DNA of 64,000 nt from Ianthella basta (GCA_964019415.1 OZ025887.1:6401732-6465731), one strand, 5' to 3'; numbered from the stretch's first letter, positions 11,701 through 29,462 are shown. Numbers and translations are program-made. Notes: generated by a model from the sequence alone, not told the origin.

Positions 11701-13587
11701 CACATTTGTACCAGATCACCTTTTTGGGGGGGGCTGGGTCATGAGACTAGCAAGAGTGGGGCTTCAGTGGGGACATCCCCTGGAGCAGGTGAGAGGTGAG
11801 AGTCTAAGAGGGGCTTCCCCCTGGAGGTAAGGGGTGGGGCTGTAGAAGAAGTAGTGCTGTGTCTGACAAGCTTGGCTGTCGCTCTGCAGGCAATGGCAAA
11901 GGAGTCGAGTGTGTGTGCTGTTGAGCCAATGGACAGTGAGGACCCTCTGTTCACCTTGTACACTTCTGGCAGCACAGGAAAGCCCAAGGGACTTGTACAC
12001 ACACAGGCAGGCTATCTCCTCTATGCAGGGCTGACACACCAGGTACTAGGGGAGAGGGGAGGGGAGAGGGAGGGGCTGACACACCAGGTACTAGGGGAGA
12101 GGGAGGGGCTGACACACCAGGTACTAGGGGAGAGGGGAGGGGAGAGGGAGGGGCTGACACACCAGGTACTAGGGGAGGGGGGAGGGGAGAGGGAGGGGCT
12201 GACACACCAGGTACTAGGGGAGAGGGAGGGGAGAGGGAGGGGCTGACACACCAGGTACTAGGGGAGAGGGAGGGGCTGACACACCAGGTACTAGGGGAGA
12301 GGGGAGGGGGAGAGGAAGGGGCTGACACACCAGGTACTAGGGGAGAGGGAGGGGCTGACACACCAGGTACTAGGGGAGGGGGAGGGGCTGACACACCAGG
12401 TACTAGGGGGGGGGGTACCACCAGCACACAGTGTGCGACCTCCGAACTCTTGTTCCTTACTTTCCAGCTTGTCTTTGACTACCAGCCGGGTGACATCTTT
12501 GCATGTGTCGCTGACATTGGCTGGGTCGCAGGCCACACTTATGCAGTCTATGGGCCTCTCTGCAATGCAGCAACCACTGTCTTGTTTGAGAGTGTGCCAA
12601 TGTACCCAGACCCAGGTGAGGATGGGATGGAGGACACCTGCATGCCCATCCTTCGGAGGTCAATAAACTCACCCGCAAACCTCCTTACTCCTCATCCTTT
12701 TCTCCTCCTCCCCCTTCCCCACCCCTCCCTCTCCCTTCCCCGCACCTCCTGGCCCCCGCCCTGTCAGGCCGCTACTGGGAGACGGTGCAGCGTCTCAAGG
12801 TCAACCAGTTGTACACCGCCCCCACTGCCATCCGCTCCCTCCACCAACACAGCGACCAGTTTGTTAAGAAGTATGACAGGTCCTCCCTCAGAGTGCTGGG
12901 CTCTGGTAGGCCATTAACATGCAACTGTCATGTGATGGTCATGTGATGGTCATGTGATGGTCACATGACCTTGCTGTATGCTGCTGTGTGCCTGCAGTGG
13001 GTGAACCCCTGAATGCTGAGGCCTGGGAGTGGTACTACAGAGTTGTTGGGGAGGGGCAGTGCACCCTGGTTGACACGTGGTGGCAGACAGGTGGGTGTGG
13101 TGGCAGACAGGTGGGTGTGGTGGCAGACGAGTGTGGTGTGGTGGCAGACAGGTGGGTGTGGCGGCAGACAGGTGTGGTGTGGCGGCAGACAGGTGGGTGT
13201 GGTGGCAGACAGGTGGGTGTGGTGGCAGACAGGTGGGTGTGGTGGCAGACAGGTGGGTGTGGTAGCAGACAGGTGGGTGTGGTGGATGGGGGATTGAGGC
13301 CCACCAGTTTCAGTGTTCTTCCCAGAAAATAGTTTAAGAAGGGTGCGAGTGGAATTGACATGAGGTGCGAGTGGAGTGACATGAGGTGTGGTAGGAGTGA
13401 CATGAGGTGTGGTAGGAGTGACATGAGGTGTGGTAGGAGTGACATGAGGTGGTACCTTTCATGGAGGGTACAGTGCCATGTGTATAGCCTCGAGGAGGGT
13501 TCTTTTTGGAGCAAGAAGGGTTTTGAACCCTTCAAATACAGCCGAGAGAGAACACTGCCACTAGTGTGTGTGTGTGTGTGTGTGCGC

Positions 13588-13657
<70 letters not shown>

Positions 13658-14900
13658 CTGTGCATGTGGCCATCTTTGGGGCAGTTGGATTTCACCTTGA
13701 GTCATTCCCTTCCTAGAGACTGGTGGGATCATGATCAGTCCTCGCCCGGCACCAGAGGGGACACCCAATAAACCAGGCTTTCCACAGATTCCATTCTTTG
13801 GTGTAGACCTTGCTCTGCTGGACAACAAGGTACCTACCCCTCCCAAGCACACCCCTCCTGATGTTGTAGGTGTGACCCCCCCCCCCCCCCCCAGGGCCAA
13901 GAGCTACTGAGCCAAACGGCTGAGGGTAATTTGTGTATCCGGACCCTTAGCCCTGGCATGGCCCGTACCATCTATGGAGACCACGAGCGGTTTGTGGACA
14001 CATACTTCCGTCCCTTCCCTGGGTTCTACTTCTCTGGTGATGGGGCGCGGCGTGACAGAGATGGTCACTACCAGATCACAGGGCGTGTTGATGATGTCAT
14101 CAACGTCAAAGGGCACAGGATAGGGACTGCTGAGATAGAAAGTGCAATGGTACGTAAGTGGGAGGAGTCAAGGACTGGTCATGGCAGCCTGATTGTGTGC
14201 TCCTCCCCTCCCCTCCCCTCCCTCTCCCCTCCCCTCCCCTCCCTCTCCCCTCCCCTCCCCTCCCCTCCCTCCCCTCCCTCTCCTCTCCCTCTCCCCTCCC
14301 CTCCCCTGCTATCCCCCTCTCCTTCCTCTTCCTCCGTTTGGTGACGAATCAGGATGACGACGAGCGTGTGGCAGAGACAGCTGTTGTGGGGTACCCCCAT
14401 GAGCTCTTTGGGCAAGGTGACGACCTGTTGTCTTTGGTAGCCAGAGCTGGAGCTAACTGTTACACACACACCCTCTCCTTCCTCCTCCTATGCAGGAATC
14501 TATGCATTTGTTATCCTCCGGGATGGTGTGGAGGACGCAGAGGAGCTCATCACAGACAGCTTGCGGAGTCTGGTGAGGGAGAAGATTGGTTCCTTTGCAG
14601 TGCCCCAGCAGTTCCTGGTGAGTGTACAGTCCTATGTGTGAATGAATGCGGGCACAGCACTGTTGTGCTGTTGTGTGGGGGATGGGCACAGAAGTACAGC
14701 CCCCAAGCTGGTCCATCAGTCCCGTCCACCCACCCACACAGATCACCCCTGGCTTGCCGAAGACCCGGTCTGGCAAGATTATGCGCCGGATCCTTCGCAA
14801 AGTGGCTGCAGGTGAAATGGATGACCTTGGTGACACCTCCACACTGGCGGACCCCTCAGTGGTGCAGGCCATCAAGGACAAGCACCAGGACAAGCAATGA
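8071..14900 (+). CDS. ACSS1: Acetyl-CoA synthetase, mitochondrial type
   Basis: Joins acetate and CoA through an acetyl-AMP intermediate. The start (8071, AATATGGCGC) opens a leader rich in Arg, Leu and Ser and lacking acidic residues for about 40 residues, a likely mitochondrial targeting peptide. Then come [68 protein letters not shown] and the adenylation loop [20 protein letters not shown] (about 11960). [90 protein letters not shown] and [20 protein letters not shown] follow, then the catalytic Lys motif [18 protein letters not shown]. It ends KDKHQDKQ at 14900, with about 16 exons in all and no gap in the family order. Three of its introns begin with tandem arrays of their own splice donor. 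Confidence 0.95.
8549..8792. repeat. (TG)n microsatellite in three blocks
   Basis: Three long TG runs, each separated by the same interruption TTAGGCAGTGTGG. The repeated interruption shows that a TG-plus-interruption unit of about 85 bases was itself duplicated. It lies in the first intron of ACSS1. Confidence 0.95.
9041..9360 (+). repeat. CCCTCT-type polypyrimidine tract
   Basis: About 320 bases of almost pure C/T (TCCCTC units) directly upstream of an ACSS1 exon beginning near 9371 (CAGCTGCTTGAAATG). No purine run interrupts it apart from scattered A. Confidence 0.95.
9925..10066 (+). repeat. Splice-donor minisatellite, left part (ACSS1 intron)
   Basis: The ACSS1 exon ends GACATCCCCCTGGAAGAG before GTAAAAGTGGGG. 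The 40-base segment from GACATCC through the donor to CCAATAGG is then repeated two more full times plus a partial copy, each with a CTGGAGTAG/GTAAAAG-like junction. Related sequence resumes at 11751-11835, on the far side of inserted transposons. Confidence 0.9.
10079..11291. mobile_element. Non-autonomous hAT-like element with 15-bp perfect TIRs
   Basis: Left end CAGGGCCGTAGCACC (10079-10093) and right end GGTGCTACGGCCCTG (11277-11291) are perfect reverse complements. The flanks AATCT (10074-10078) and AATCT (11292-11296) form a 5-bp target duplication. CAGGG...CCCTG ends are typical of hAT-type elements. No transposase frame is visible in the 1,213 bases, so it is non-autonomous or decayed. 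It carries a smaller element at 10777-10943 and is itself inserted inside another element. Confidence 0.85.
10777..10943. mobile_element. Palindromic MITE with TA duplication, nested in the hAT-like element
   Basis: Starts CAGCGGATTTATGCAAC and ends TTGCATAAAATTAATCCGCTG, with TA on both sides (10775-10776, 10944-10945). The arms stay complementary inwards through GTTACCTAGGATACG (about 10820) and CGTATCCTAGGTAAC (about 10870), so nearly the whole 167 bases fold into one hairpin. The TA duplication suggests a Tc1/mariner-type MITE. Confidence 0.8.
11292..11747. mobile_element. Outer TIR element (split by the hAT-like insertion)
   Basis: The right-hand terminal inverted repeat (about 11695-11747, GTACCAGATCACC then GGGCTGGGTCATGAGAC) pairs imperfectly over about 50 bases with 11294-11345 (TCTCATGGCCCAGCCCCC, then GGTGGTCTGGTAC). 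The hAT-like element sits 4 bases inside its left end, so the original left border is at 10075 after a TA (10073-10074), matched by TA at 11748-11749. The uninterrupted element would be about 455 bases. No coding frame is evident; it is MITE-like, perhaps Tc1/mariner by the TA duplication. Confidence 0.75.
11751..11840 (+). repeat. Splice-donor minisatellite, right part
   Basis: AAGAGTGGGGCTTC, GGGGACATCCCCTGGAGCAG/GTGAGAGG and GGGGCTTCCCCCTGGAG/GTAAGGGG are degenerate copies of the 40-base junction unit at 9925-10066. They show that the transposon nest landed inside a pre-existing array. The next ACSS1 exon begins near 11890. Confidence 0.8.
12028..12412 (+). repeat. Splice-donor minisatellite in second ACSS1 intron
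   Basis: The exon ends GGGCTGACACACCAG before GTACTAGGGGAG. The stretch GGGGCTGACACACCAGGTACTAGGGG recurs ten times counting the original, spaced 31-47 bases apart by GGGAGAGGGA-type filler. Every copy preserves a CAG/GTACTAG donor. The first copies keep the reading frame of the exon. Confidence 0.93.
13072..13285 (+). repeat. Splice-donor minisatellite in third ACSS1 intron
   Basis: The exon coding VDTWWQT ends TGGTGGCAGACAG before GTGGGTGTG. The 20-base unit GTGGCAGACAGGTGGGTGTG is repeated about ten times with variants (CGGCAGACAG, GTAGCAGACAG, one GTGGCAGACGAG). Each unit contains a copy of the exon end and the donor. Confidence 0.92.
13565..13656. repeat. (TG)n microsatellite
   Basis: TG run with an interruption GCGCGTGTGAG near 13583, in the ACSS1 intron before the ETGGIMISP exon. 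Confidence 0.95.
14200..14335 (+). repeat. CCCTCC polypyrimidine tract
   Basis: Almost pure C/T run in the ACSS1 intron preceding the exon [20 protein letters not shown]. Confidence 0.9.
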
Positions 14901-14957
14901 TCAGATAGAACAGATATGCGGCAATGTTTGTCACGTGACTGTCTCGTGACTATGAAA

Positions 14958-14978
14958 ATGGCCGCTATTGTTTTGTAG
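14958..14978 (+). promoter_or_regulatory. Upstream ORF in the spastin leader
   Basis: GAAAATGGCCGCTATT is a strong AANATGGC/TISU-like start context, yet it opens a frame of only six codons (MAAIVL then TAG), ending 35 bases before the spastin ATG at 15014. If the transcript begins upstream of it, initiation here would reduce or re-route spastin translation; if transcription starts after it, it is simply a YY1 site. Which applies is not visible from sequence. Confidence 0.45.
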
Positions 14979-15013
14979 CAGTTACACATCTTAAGTTTCC
15001 CGCATGAGAGGCA

Positions 15014-22183
<7,170 letters not shown>

Positions 22184-22356
22184 CATGCATGGCGCGCTTC
22201 CTTTTTAATATCATACGATCTAATTATGTATTCCGATGATGTCATTGTCATAAAATTCCCTGCGCAAAGTGTGTGTTTATAATCCTACGGGAAATGATGG
22301 AGTTGCAGAATACTACTCTAAGCAGCTCTTGTGTTAGCTATCGCCACTGCTAGATC

Positions 22357-25300
22357 ATGGCCAACAGGTTAGTCATGCTGAAGCTCGTCGGTCCCGCAGC
22401 GGGCGGCAAGGAGGCGACTGGCAGCGTGAGGGCCAAGGCCGTCCTTATGCTAAGGGTGGAGGGAGAGAGCGTGTCCATTGAGAACGGCGCCCTTGTCAAG
22501 GCGTCTTCCCATCAGGCTTGGAGCGCATTCCAGGTGAGCACGGCGCGCCGACGGCGCTGTTTGAGCATTGTGACATCTTGCATCCCTCCTCTGCGCTTTA
22601 ATAGGACGCCAGCCGAAAGTTTCTGGAAGCTAAGGACGTTCTGATCTTTCGCCTGGAGGGCTCGACCCGTCCCCTGCGCAGCGTGCTTACCCTACTGAGT
22701 CAGCCTTCCAATTCGGTTAGCGTCATCGTCACCCAGGTTCCCCGCGACCCCCTCCCCGCCTCGCCACGGGCTCTCAGCAAGTCCTCCCAACACCAGCACA
22801 CGGTGCAACCAAGTGCGGAGGACCTGGATGGGGTGCTCCGGCGCACAGAGGAGATCTGTCGGAGCTTTTCGTCCGAGCGCTCGTGTGGGTCCAGCCCCGC
22901 AGCGCTAGTCAGCGCCGGGCTGGACAGCCGGCCCACTAGGTCGCTGGAGAGCCTCTCTCCCCGCTCCCGCAGCGCGCGCTCCTCTGCGGGCCCGCCCTCC
23001 CCAGAGACCTGCTCTAGCGTGCCATTGGACCTGGACGAGTGTGATCTGGAGGTGGAACGACTGCTCCAGCTCTCTGACTCCCTCACACAGCACAAAACAA
23101 AGGGTGTGTTGCAAGCACAGGGGTGTGCATGTCTGCATGGCAAGACTTGTGAGTGTGTGTGTGTGTGACCACATGTGTGACAAGAGAAGTGTGGTGTGCT
23201 GCTCTGTAGAGTGTGTAGGGCCATGTGGGCGCCAGTGGTGGCAGGGCTGCCTTGGTCCCAAGTCAATTAATTACTAAATACATCAAGTTATAAATGCAAG
23301 CGCTTGTAAGGTAATGGGTGAAGTATCAAGGAAGCCTCCTGCAGCACATGTCCCAAGGGAGTGGGCCTTGGCAGGCTGCCGCTTTGTGGCTATATGATGA
23401 TATGAGCCCTTCTGTCAGTGACTGCCCCACTGGGGCCGTGTCATAGTCTGCTAGGGAGTGATTAGTGTGTGAACCGAGAGTGGGCTGTGTGTGTAGCCAA
23501 GATGGCTGGGGTGTAAATCAGTTCTGTCAACTCCATGCACTCAAATGGTAGCTTGTCATATGATATTCTGTGCGCTGGGCGGTCTCTCATCACACATGTC
23601 ACACCTTATTCGCCCCCTCCTCTTCCAGTTGGCCACCCTGTTCTTCCTGATGCCCCAAGGAATGTTACCATCTTGAAGAACTTTAGTGGTGGTGTGTTTG
23701 TCATTTGGGATCCTATCAGGTGAGTTACTTGTGTGAGGGGAAGAGGAGGGGTGAGTGTGGACAAGCTGTGCTCCCGTTCTATAGGTTAGACGCAAGTGAC
23801 AAGAACAATGGCCATCTTGTTACGGGATATTTGGTGTCACTCAATGGTCGGCTGGTTGCCAGGGCAACGGGTGCTGTCTCCTGCCAAGTTGAGCTCAAGA
23901 AGCTTGAAGCGAACAAGGACTATGTCCTGACAGTGAGGTGGGTGGGGCATGGACCCCAGTCAGTGTATGCAGTAGAGTTGAAGTTGGACCAGGAGCCTCT
24001 CCTGTCCACTGATGTTTGGTTGGCTTCAATAGGTATAATTGATTGACAATGCACTCCTCATTTGATGACCTCTTCATCCTTCCACCTCCTCCCCTCCTCT
24101 CACTCTCCTTGCAGCACTTGTGCCGATATGTGTCAGTCTGTGCCCTCAAAACAGGTGCACTTCACAACCAGGTGGGTGCTGGGGAACAGGTGGATGCTGA
24201 CCGGGAAATGGGGGTGGCGTGAGGGGAGGGTGCCTGGCGTGAGGGGAGGGTGCCCGGCGTGAGGGAAGGGTGCCCGCCTTGCTGTGCTAGCTTGCTGAAG
24301 TAGCTGTGTCCGCACTGCCACCTCAGGTCAACTATGGACCACTGCCAGCAGCAGGGTGGTCAGACCAGAGCTAGGAGGCCGCATCACTTCTACCGGAGTC
24401 ACTCAGCGAGACCAGTAGCTAGTTATCGCAGCGGCTCTTCAGACAGTGACTCCTCCCTTGCCCTGGGTGTGGCTCACAGTCAGAGTGTGTGCTCAGTGCT
24501 GCCTTATCAGAGCAAGGCTGTCCGTCCCTCAGGGAGGACCACCAGTGCAAACAGCAGCCAGTACTTCACCCCCAGTCAGCAAACAAGACCAGTACCCATT
24601 AGTCGAAGCTTCACTTCCGGTGGGCAGACCCGGCCGGTGTCCAGTAGTCGAGGCTCCACCCCCAATGAGCGAACAAGGCCAGTACCCGTTAGTCGAGGCT
24701 CCACCCCCAATGAGCGAACAAGGCCAGTACCCGTTAGTCGAGGCTCCACCCCCAATGAGCGAACAAGGCCAGTACCCGTTAGTCGAGGCTCCACCCCCAA
24801 TGAGCGAACAAGGCCAGTACCCGTTAGTCGAGGCTCCACCCCTGGTGGGCAGACCCGGCCGGTGTCCAGTAGTCGAGGCTCCACCCCCAATGAGCGAACA
24901 AGGCCAGTACCCGTTAGTCGAGGCTCCACCCCTGGTGGGCAAACCCGGCCGGTGTCCAGTAGTCGAGGCTCCACCCCCAATGAACGAAGGCCTGTGAGGG
25001 AGGCTGAAGACAGTCAGAGTAGCTGCAGTACGCTCTCCAGTGGTGTCTTCACTGACTACCCTTCACCCAAGTCCAGCTTCTCCCGCTCCAGACACGTGTC
25101 TACCTCCCCCTCCCGTCTTGCCCTCAACTCCCAATTGTCTTCATGCCTTGGCACTCCTTGTAGAACACAGTGCAGTGTGTCGTCTGAGCCAGAGGCAGCA
25201 TGCCCTATGCCACCCTCTCATGTGAGGGCACAGCTGAACGCATCCACCCTGTCAGTGTCGTGGGAGCCTGTACGGTGAGTTCCTCTCCAGGAAGGCCGCC

Positions 25301-25918
25301 TTTTCCTTTTGCAGTGTGAACACCAGCCACTTGTCTTGTGTTTACTGTTCCTTGTGTAGGCGTGACAAAGAAGGCAGGAGCGGTGGCTGCTATGTCCTTG
25401 GCTACCGAGTGTATGTCTCCGGGCGCCCAGTGGCCAGCGTGGATGGGGCAGGCAGCGAGCATGTACTGGTGGACCTCCCGCCAGTGTTGGCTGCCTCGTG
25501 TGCAAGGGTGGACGTGAGGTGAGGCCTTTGATGTCAAGTGTTGTCATGTGCATGTGTGTATACATTGGGTGCCCCTCCTTCAGGACCAGAGCCATATCAG
25601 GTGAATCAGAGAATGCTAGTGCTGTTGTTTACTCCACCGGGTGAGTGCCAGCAGATGAGCTAATGGAGTGAATTTAGTGGTAGATAGGTTTAATTGGTCA
25701 CACCGCCCCAGCTGTTCCACCATTGAATTCACTGCCTTAATTGCCTCCTTTACAGACTGGGTCTCAAGGACCATTGCAACTCCCCTATCAGAAGTGAGTC
25801 TGCCCTCCTTTGGTCTAGCCCCTCACATACCACCTTCAGCAGACACTCCTCACACTGACTTCATCATCATCTTGCCTCCTCTCCAGGTATTTGCCTGAGG
25901 TGTGAGACGTGTGTGTGA
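22357..25918 (+). CDS. FN3-repeat protein with RIM-BP-like FN3 domains
   Basis: Start ATG at 22357. The N-terminal module (MLKLVGPAAGGKE to FLEAKDVLIFRLEG) is not recognised. A Ser/Pro/Arg-rich linker (about 22750-23000) leads to DLEVERLLQLSDSL. A first FN3 follows (DAPRNVTILKNFSGGVFVIW, GHLVTGYLVSLNGRLVARAT, KDYVLTVR), then a Ser/Arg-rich region built on a 15-residue tandem repeat (24590-24980), then a second FN3 (RAQLNASTLSVSWEPVR, GYRVYVSGRPVASVDGAG, VDVRTRAISGESENASAVVY). Joining the last exons in phase gives a short Cys-containing tail and a TGA at 25916-25918. The GYxVxxxGRxVA pattern recalls the FN3 domains of RIM-binding proteins, but no SH3 domain is seen, so this may be a divergent relative or a separate family. 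There is no signal peptide or membrane segment, so it is probably cytoplasmic. Confidence 0.65.
24590..24985 (+). repeat. In-frame 45-bp coding minisatellite
   Basis: Nine to ten units of 45 bases encode 15-residue repeats of two kinds, PVPVSRGSTPNERTR and PVSSSRGSTPGGQTR, in an irregular alternating order. The unit length is a multiple of three, so copy-number change keeps the frame. Each unit has an RGSTP core, a candidate site for proline-directed or basophilic kinases. Confidence 0.93.
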
Positions 25919-26539
25919 CCCAGCCCCTGCCCCACCCCCTCCAGTGCTGATAGGGAGTACACTCCAGTCTCAAGTTTTAACCCATCCACTGCCCAACTGC
26001 TGCGCAAAGTGTCTTGTGTATATTGTCAAACATGGTCATTATTTAATCACATGTACATGTACTGCAGTAACTGCAGCACTTAAAAGCCCCTTGGGCTCTT
26101 ATTTATATTTATACCAACCTGTACAATAAGCTCATCTAAACTACATATTGTCACGGCTACAGTTGCCCAGTGCAGCAGAGGTCCCTGCAGCTGGCCACAG
26201 CTCACCACTGCTTAGTTAAAGATAGCAGGCCAGTGGTCCCTGCACTCACCACGCCAGCAATTTGTGGCTATAAACACTCTCAAGCACATTTCAAGAGAAG
26301 TGCAGTGCAAGTATGTACAGGGTGATGTCATGGGTGATGTCATGCACTGCTGCGTGGGCAATCTAGTGCACCTGGTTGTGTATATACAGAGTGGGAGGGG
26401 AAGAGGGAGGGGCCAGTGTGGGTTCTGTGTGACTTAATAGCAAATCAACAAATGCAAATTACATAAAGTTTTGACAATAATTATATTTTCATTGTGTGTG
26501 CTTGTGTGTGTGTGTGTCCATGGTGACGGCTGCACACTG
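25919..26539. other. Convergent 3' spacer, FN3 protein / PNO1
   Basis: About 620 bases between two facing stop codons. It has no coding-like frame or tandem array and no clear AATAAA on either strand; it presumably holds both 3' UTRs. Confidence 0.5.
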
Positions 26540-27916
26540 TCATAGCCTCTCCTTTGTTCTGTTGGCAATTGCCCGCATGTGCCCGTACACCTTAGAAGGA
26601 GGGCTCCCTGTGAGGGGGAAGCCAAACACGTAGAGAGGGGGGACAGGGAGTGGCCCGCCCATCCCACTACACCACCATCGCCCTCAGCCACGCCATACTC
26701 ACCCAGTATTAAACTGCTAATGGCATTCCTTGCTATCCTGATGTTCTGGTATGAGCCTAGGATGTGGATCTTCCTGTCAGTGGAAGGAGAGAGAACACTA
26801 GAGTGGCCTACCTCACAAGACAGTACCAGTGTCAGCCAGGAACACTAGAGTGGCCTCACGTGTCGGCCAGGACTATCCTGGTCTTGGTGACATTTTCAAT
26901 GGTGAACTTGGTCTTCCCCCCGCTCCCTGCCACCCGCCCAATGGCCCGTGAGAGGTGGTCCCCTCGTAACATCTTGACTGTGAGTGGTGGGAAGAGGCAG
27001 TGAGAGTGGCCTCACATCACGGACACCACAGGACTCACCGTCGGCCACCTCAAACGAGTCAATGAACAGGTCATCCAGTCGCAGCAGAGCCAGAGCATCC
27101 TGCAGACAAGAGGGAGCTAGTGCCAGTGCTGAGAGGTCACACTGGTGAGGGAGCTAGTGTGTGTTAGTGCTGAGAGGTCACACTGGTGAGGGAGCTTGTG
27201 TGTGTTAGTGCTGAGAGGTCACACTGTGAGGGGGCTTGTGTGTGCATGTGTGGAGGCATGCAATGGTACAACTGACATCCACATCAAAACCCAACATGAA
27301 GGCCTTGACAAAGTCTGCTCCCTTCTGCACAGAACTGGGATCCTCTGTCAGCTTTGACGACTACAGAGCAGACGAGACGGGGGCACACACAACTCAACAC
27401 ACAGCACAAGCAGGGGAGCTTCGCGTTACAGGAGCCGTGGCTACCCCTGTCCTTACCCGCAGCTCGACACTCCGGCTCTTGAGGTTGAGTCTGATTTGCA
27501 GCTTGAGCTGCTCGACTATAGGGGTGAAGACCTTCATCCAGTTCTCCTTGAGGGGCGTGTAGCGGTGCGGCGGGACGGGGATCCGTCGCAGCTCTACCCG
27601 ACCCTACGACAGAGGAGAGGAGCAGTGAGCATACTCATGAGACATGCGAAGTGTATTCACACGAGGAACCCACCCCTTCCGCCTGCTGAGCCGATACTGG
27701 AGGGAAACTCGGTCTCTTTATAGAACACTCGCCCTCGTTGCTCGTGTCCATTCGTTGCCCGCCAGATTTCGACTTACGCCCAACTGCCACATCGAAATCA
27801 TCTGATTTCAATTTTTGAAACTCTTCCTCTTGACCCCTCTGCGTAACAGGCCCTTCTGACTGTCGCCCTTCACTTGCGATCTCGCTTGTACTGGGGAACG
27901 AGATATTGGCGGCCAT
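26540..27916 (-). CDS. PNO1: PNO1, KH-domain small-subunit assembly factor
   Basis: Binds pre-40S ribosomal particles beside the nuclease NOB1 and is needed for final 18S rRNA processing. The protein begins [17 protein letters not shown] (CAT at 27914-27916, AAAATGGCCGC context) with an acidic and polar N-terminus. The conserved core follows: [94 protein letters not shown] with the KH-type GxxG region, [14 protein letters not shown] and [17 protein letters not shown]. The last exon is reached by skipping an intron just after SSLILG and gives [20 protein letters not shown], then a Leu and a stop at 26540-26542, matching the family's C-terminus. Head-to-head with presenilin. Confidence 0.93.
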
Positions 27917-27977
27917 TTTATCCCATGCACGTGTCCTCGATTGAGGACCAACTTCCAATCCCAATTCGAGGTTCAAA
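27917..27977. promoter_or_regulatory. 61-bp bidirectional promoter, PNO1 / presenilin
   Basis: The interval between the two start codons contains a palindromic E-box CACGTG (in ATGCACGTGTCC) and CCTCGATTGAGG. Both ATGs lie in AAAATGGC contexts, pointing outwards. The promoter role is inferred from position. Confidence 0.6.
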
Positions 27978-29392
27978 ATGGCTACCACAGTTGAAGACGA
28001 GTCTCCGGAGACCGAGAGAAGGCAGCTCCTCGCCAGTAGCAGCACCAGAAACTACACACTCGATTCATCAGAGAATGTAAGTTCGTTACAGTAGTTTATT
28101 GACTGTAGCGGTCACTTTGGAGTTTGTTCAAATGGTGTTATTTCTAAGAATCTTCCTGTATGTTTCCATGGACAGAATGAGCCGGCTGTTCTTACGCCAT
28201 CCAACGCCGGTGACGAGGAGGAAGCCTCCAGTGACGGGGACAATGTACTGTTGCACGCACTCACGTACCACTTGTTGGTGTGCTAGTTGGGATGTCCTAT
28301 TCTTCCCTTCGCAGCTCCCCAACCCACCCGCGCCGCCGGAGGAGAACTCGCAGGAATGTGGGTTCGTTTTTGTGTTCAAAAAGTTACTTAACCTACTCCC
28401 TGCCTTCGGTGGCGAGGGGGAGGATGAAGAGACCTCGGAGGATCTCCTTCGGTATGGAGCCACCCAGATCATCAACCTTCTTGCCCCTGTGACCATTTGT
28501 ATGGCAGTAGTCCTCCTCTTCGTGGTGTCCGTCCAGCTGCAGGACACTGCTGGTGCCATTGGGTCAGTGCACACACACGGTGATGTATACCTCGTGTCCA
28601 ACCACCCTGACTGCCTTGGGCCCTCCCTCCCTTCTCCCCTGTGTAGAGGGAATGTCCTTATATCTCAGGCAGGTAGTAGCCCTGGGCTGCAGGCAGCGGT
28701 CATCCTTGGATATGTGGTCGTCATCGTGGTCCTAGTCATTGTCATGACAGTGGTCCTCGTCCTCCTGTTCAAGTACAAGTGTTACAAGGTAAGGGAAATC
28801 ATGTGATGGTCATGTGACACACAATCTGACAGTGATGTCATCACCTCACAGGTCATCTATGTCTGGCTGCTGGTGGTGTCAGTGCTTCTGCTCTTCTTCT
28901 TCGCCACACTCTACATCCTGTGAGCACTGCCACACCAGAGACTACTGCCACTGGACACGCCCACTGCTGCTGTGTGGGTAATAACCTCCCCGCTCTCCCC
29001 TCCCCTCTTCTCCCCTGCTCTCCCTTCTCCCCCCCTCCCCCTCTCCCCTGCTCTCCTTTCTCCCCCCTCCCCTCTTCTCCCCCGCTCTCCCTTCTCCCCC
29101 TCTCCCCGCTCTCCCGTCTCCCCTCCCCTCCCCCTGCCATCCCCCCTCCTCTCCCCCTCTCCCCCTTCTCCCCCTTTCCCCCTCTCTATGCGACAATAGT
29201 GACATCTGTGCAGTGCACAACTTGGCCTTGGACTGGATGTCTTGGGCCTTTTGCATCTGGAACTTTGGCATCATGGGCATCATGGTGATCCACTGGAAGG
29301 GACCACTGCGACTGCAGCAGGCATACCTCATCGTGGTCTGTGCTCTCGCTGTGAGGACACCACACACACACACACACATGAACACACACATG

Positions 29393-29462
<70 letters not shown>

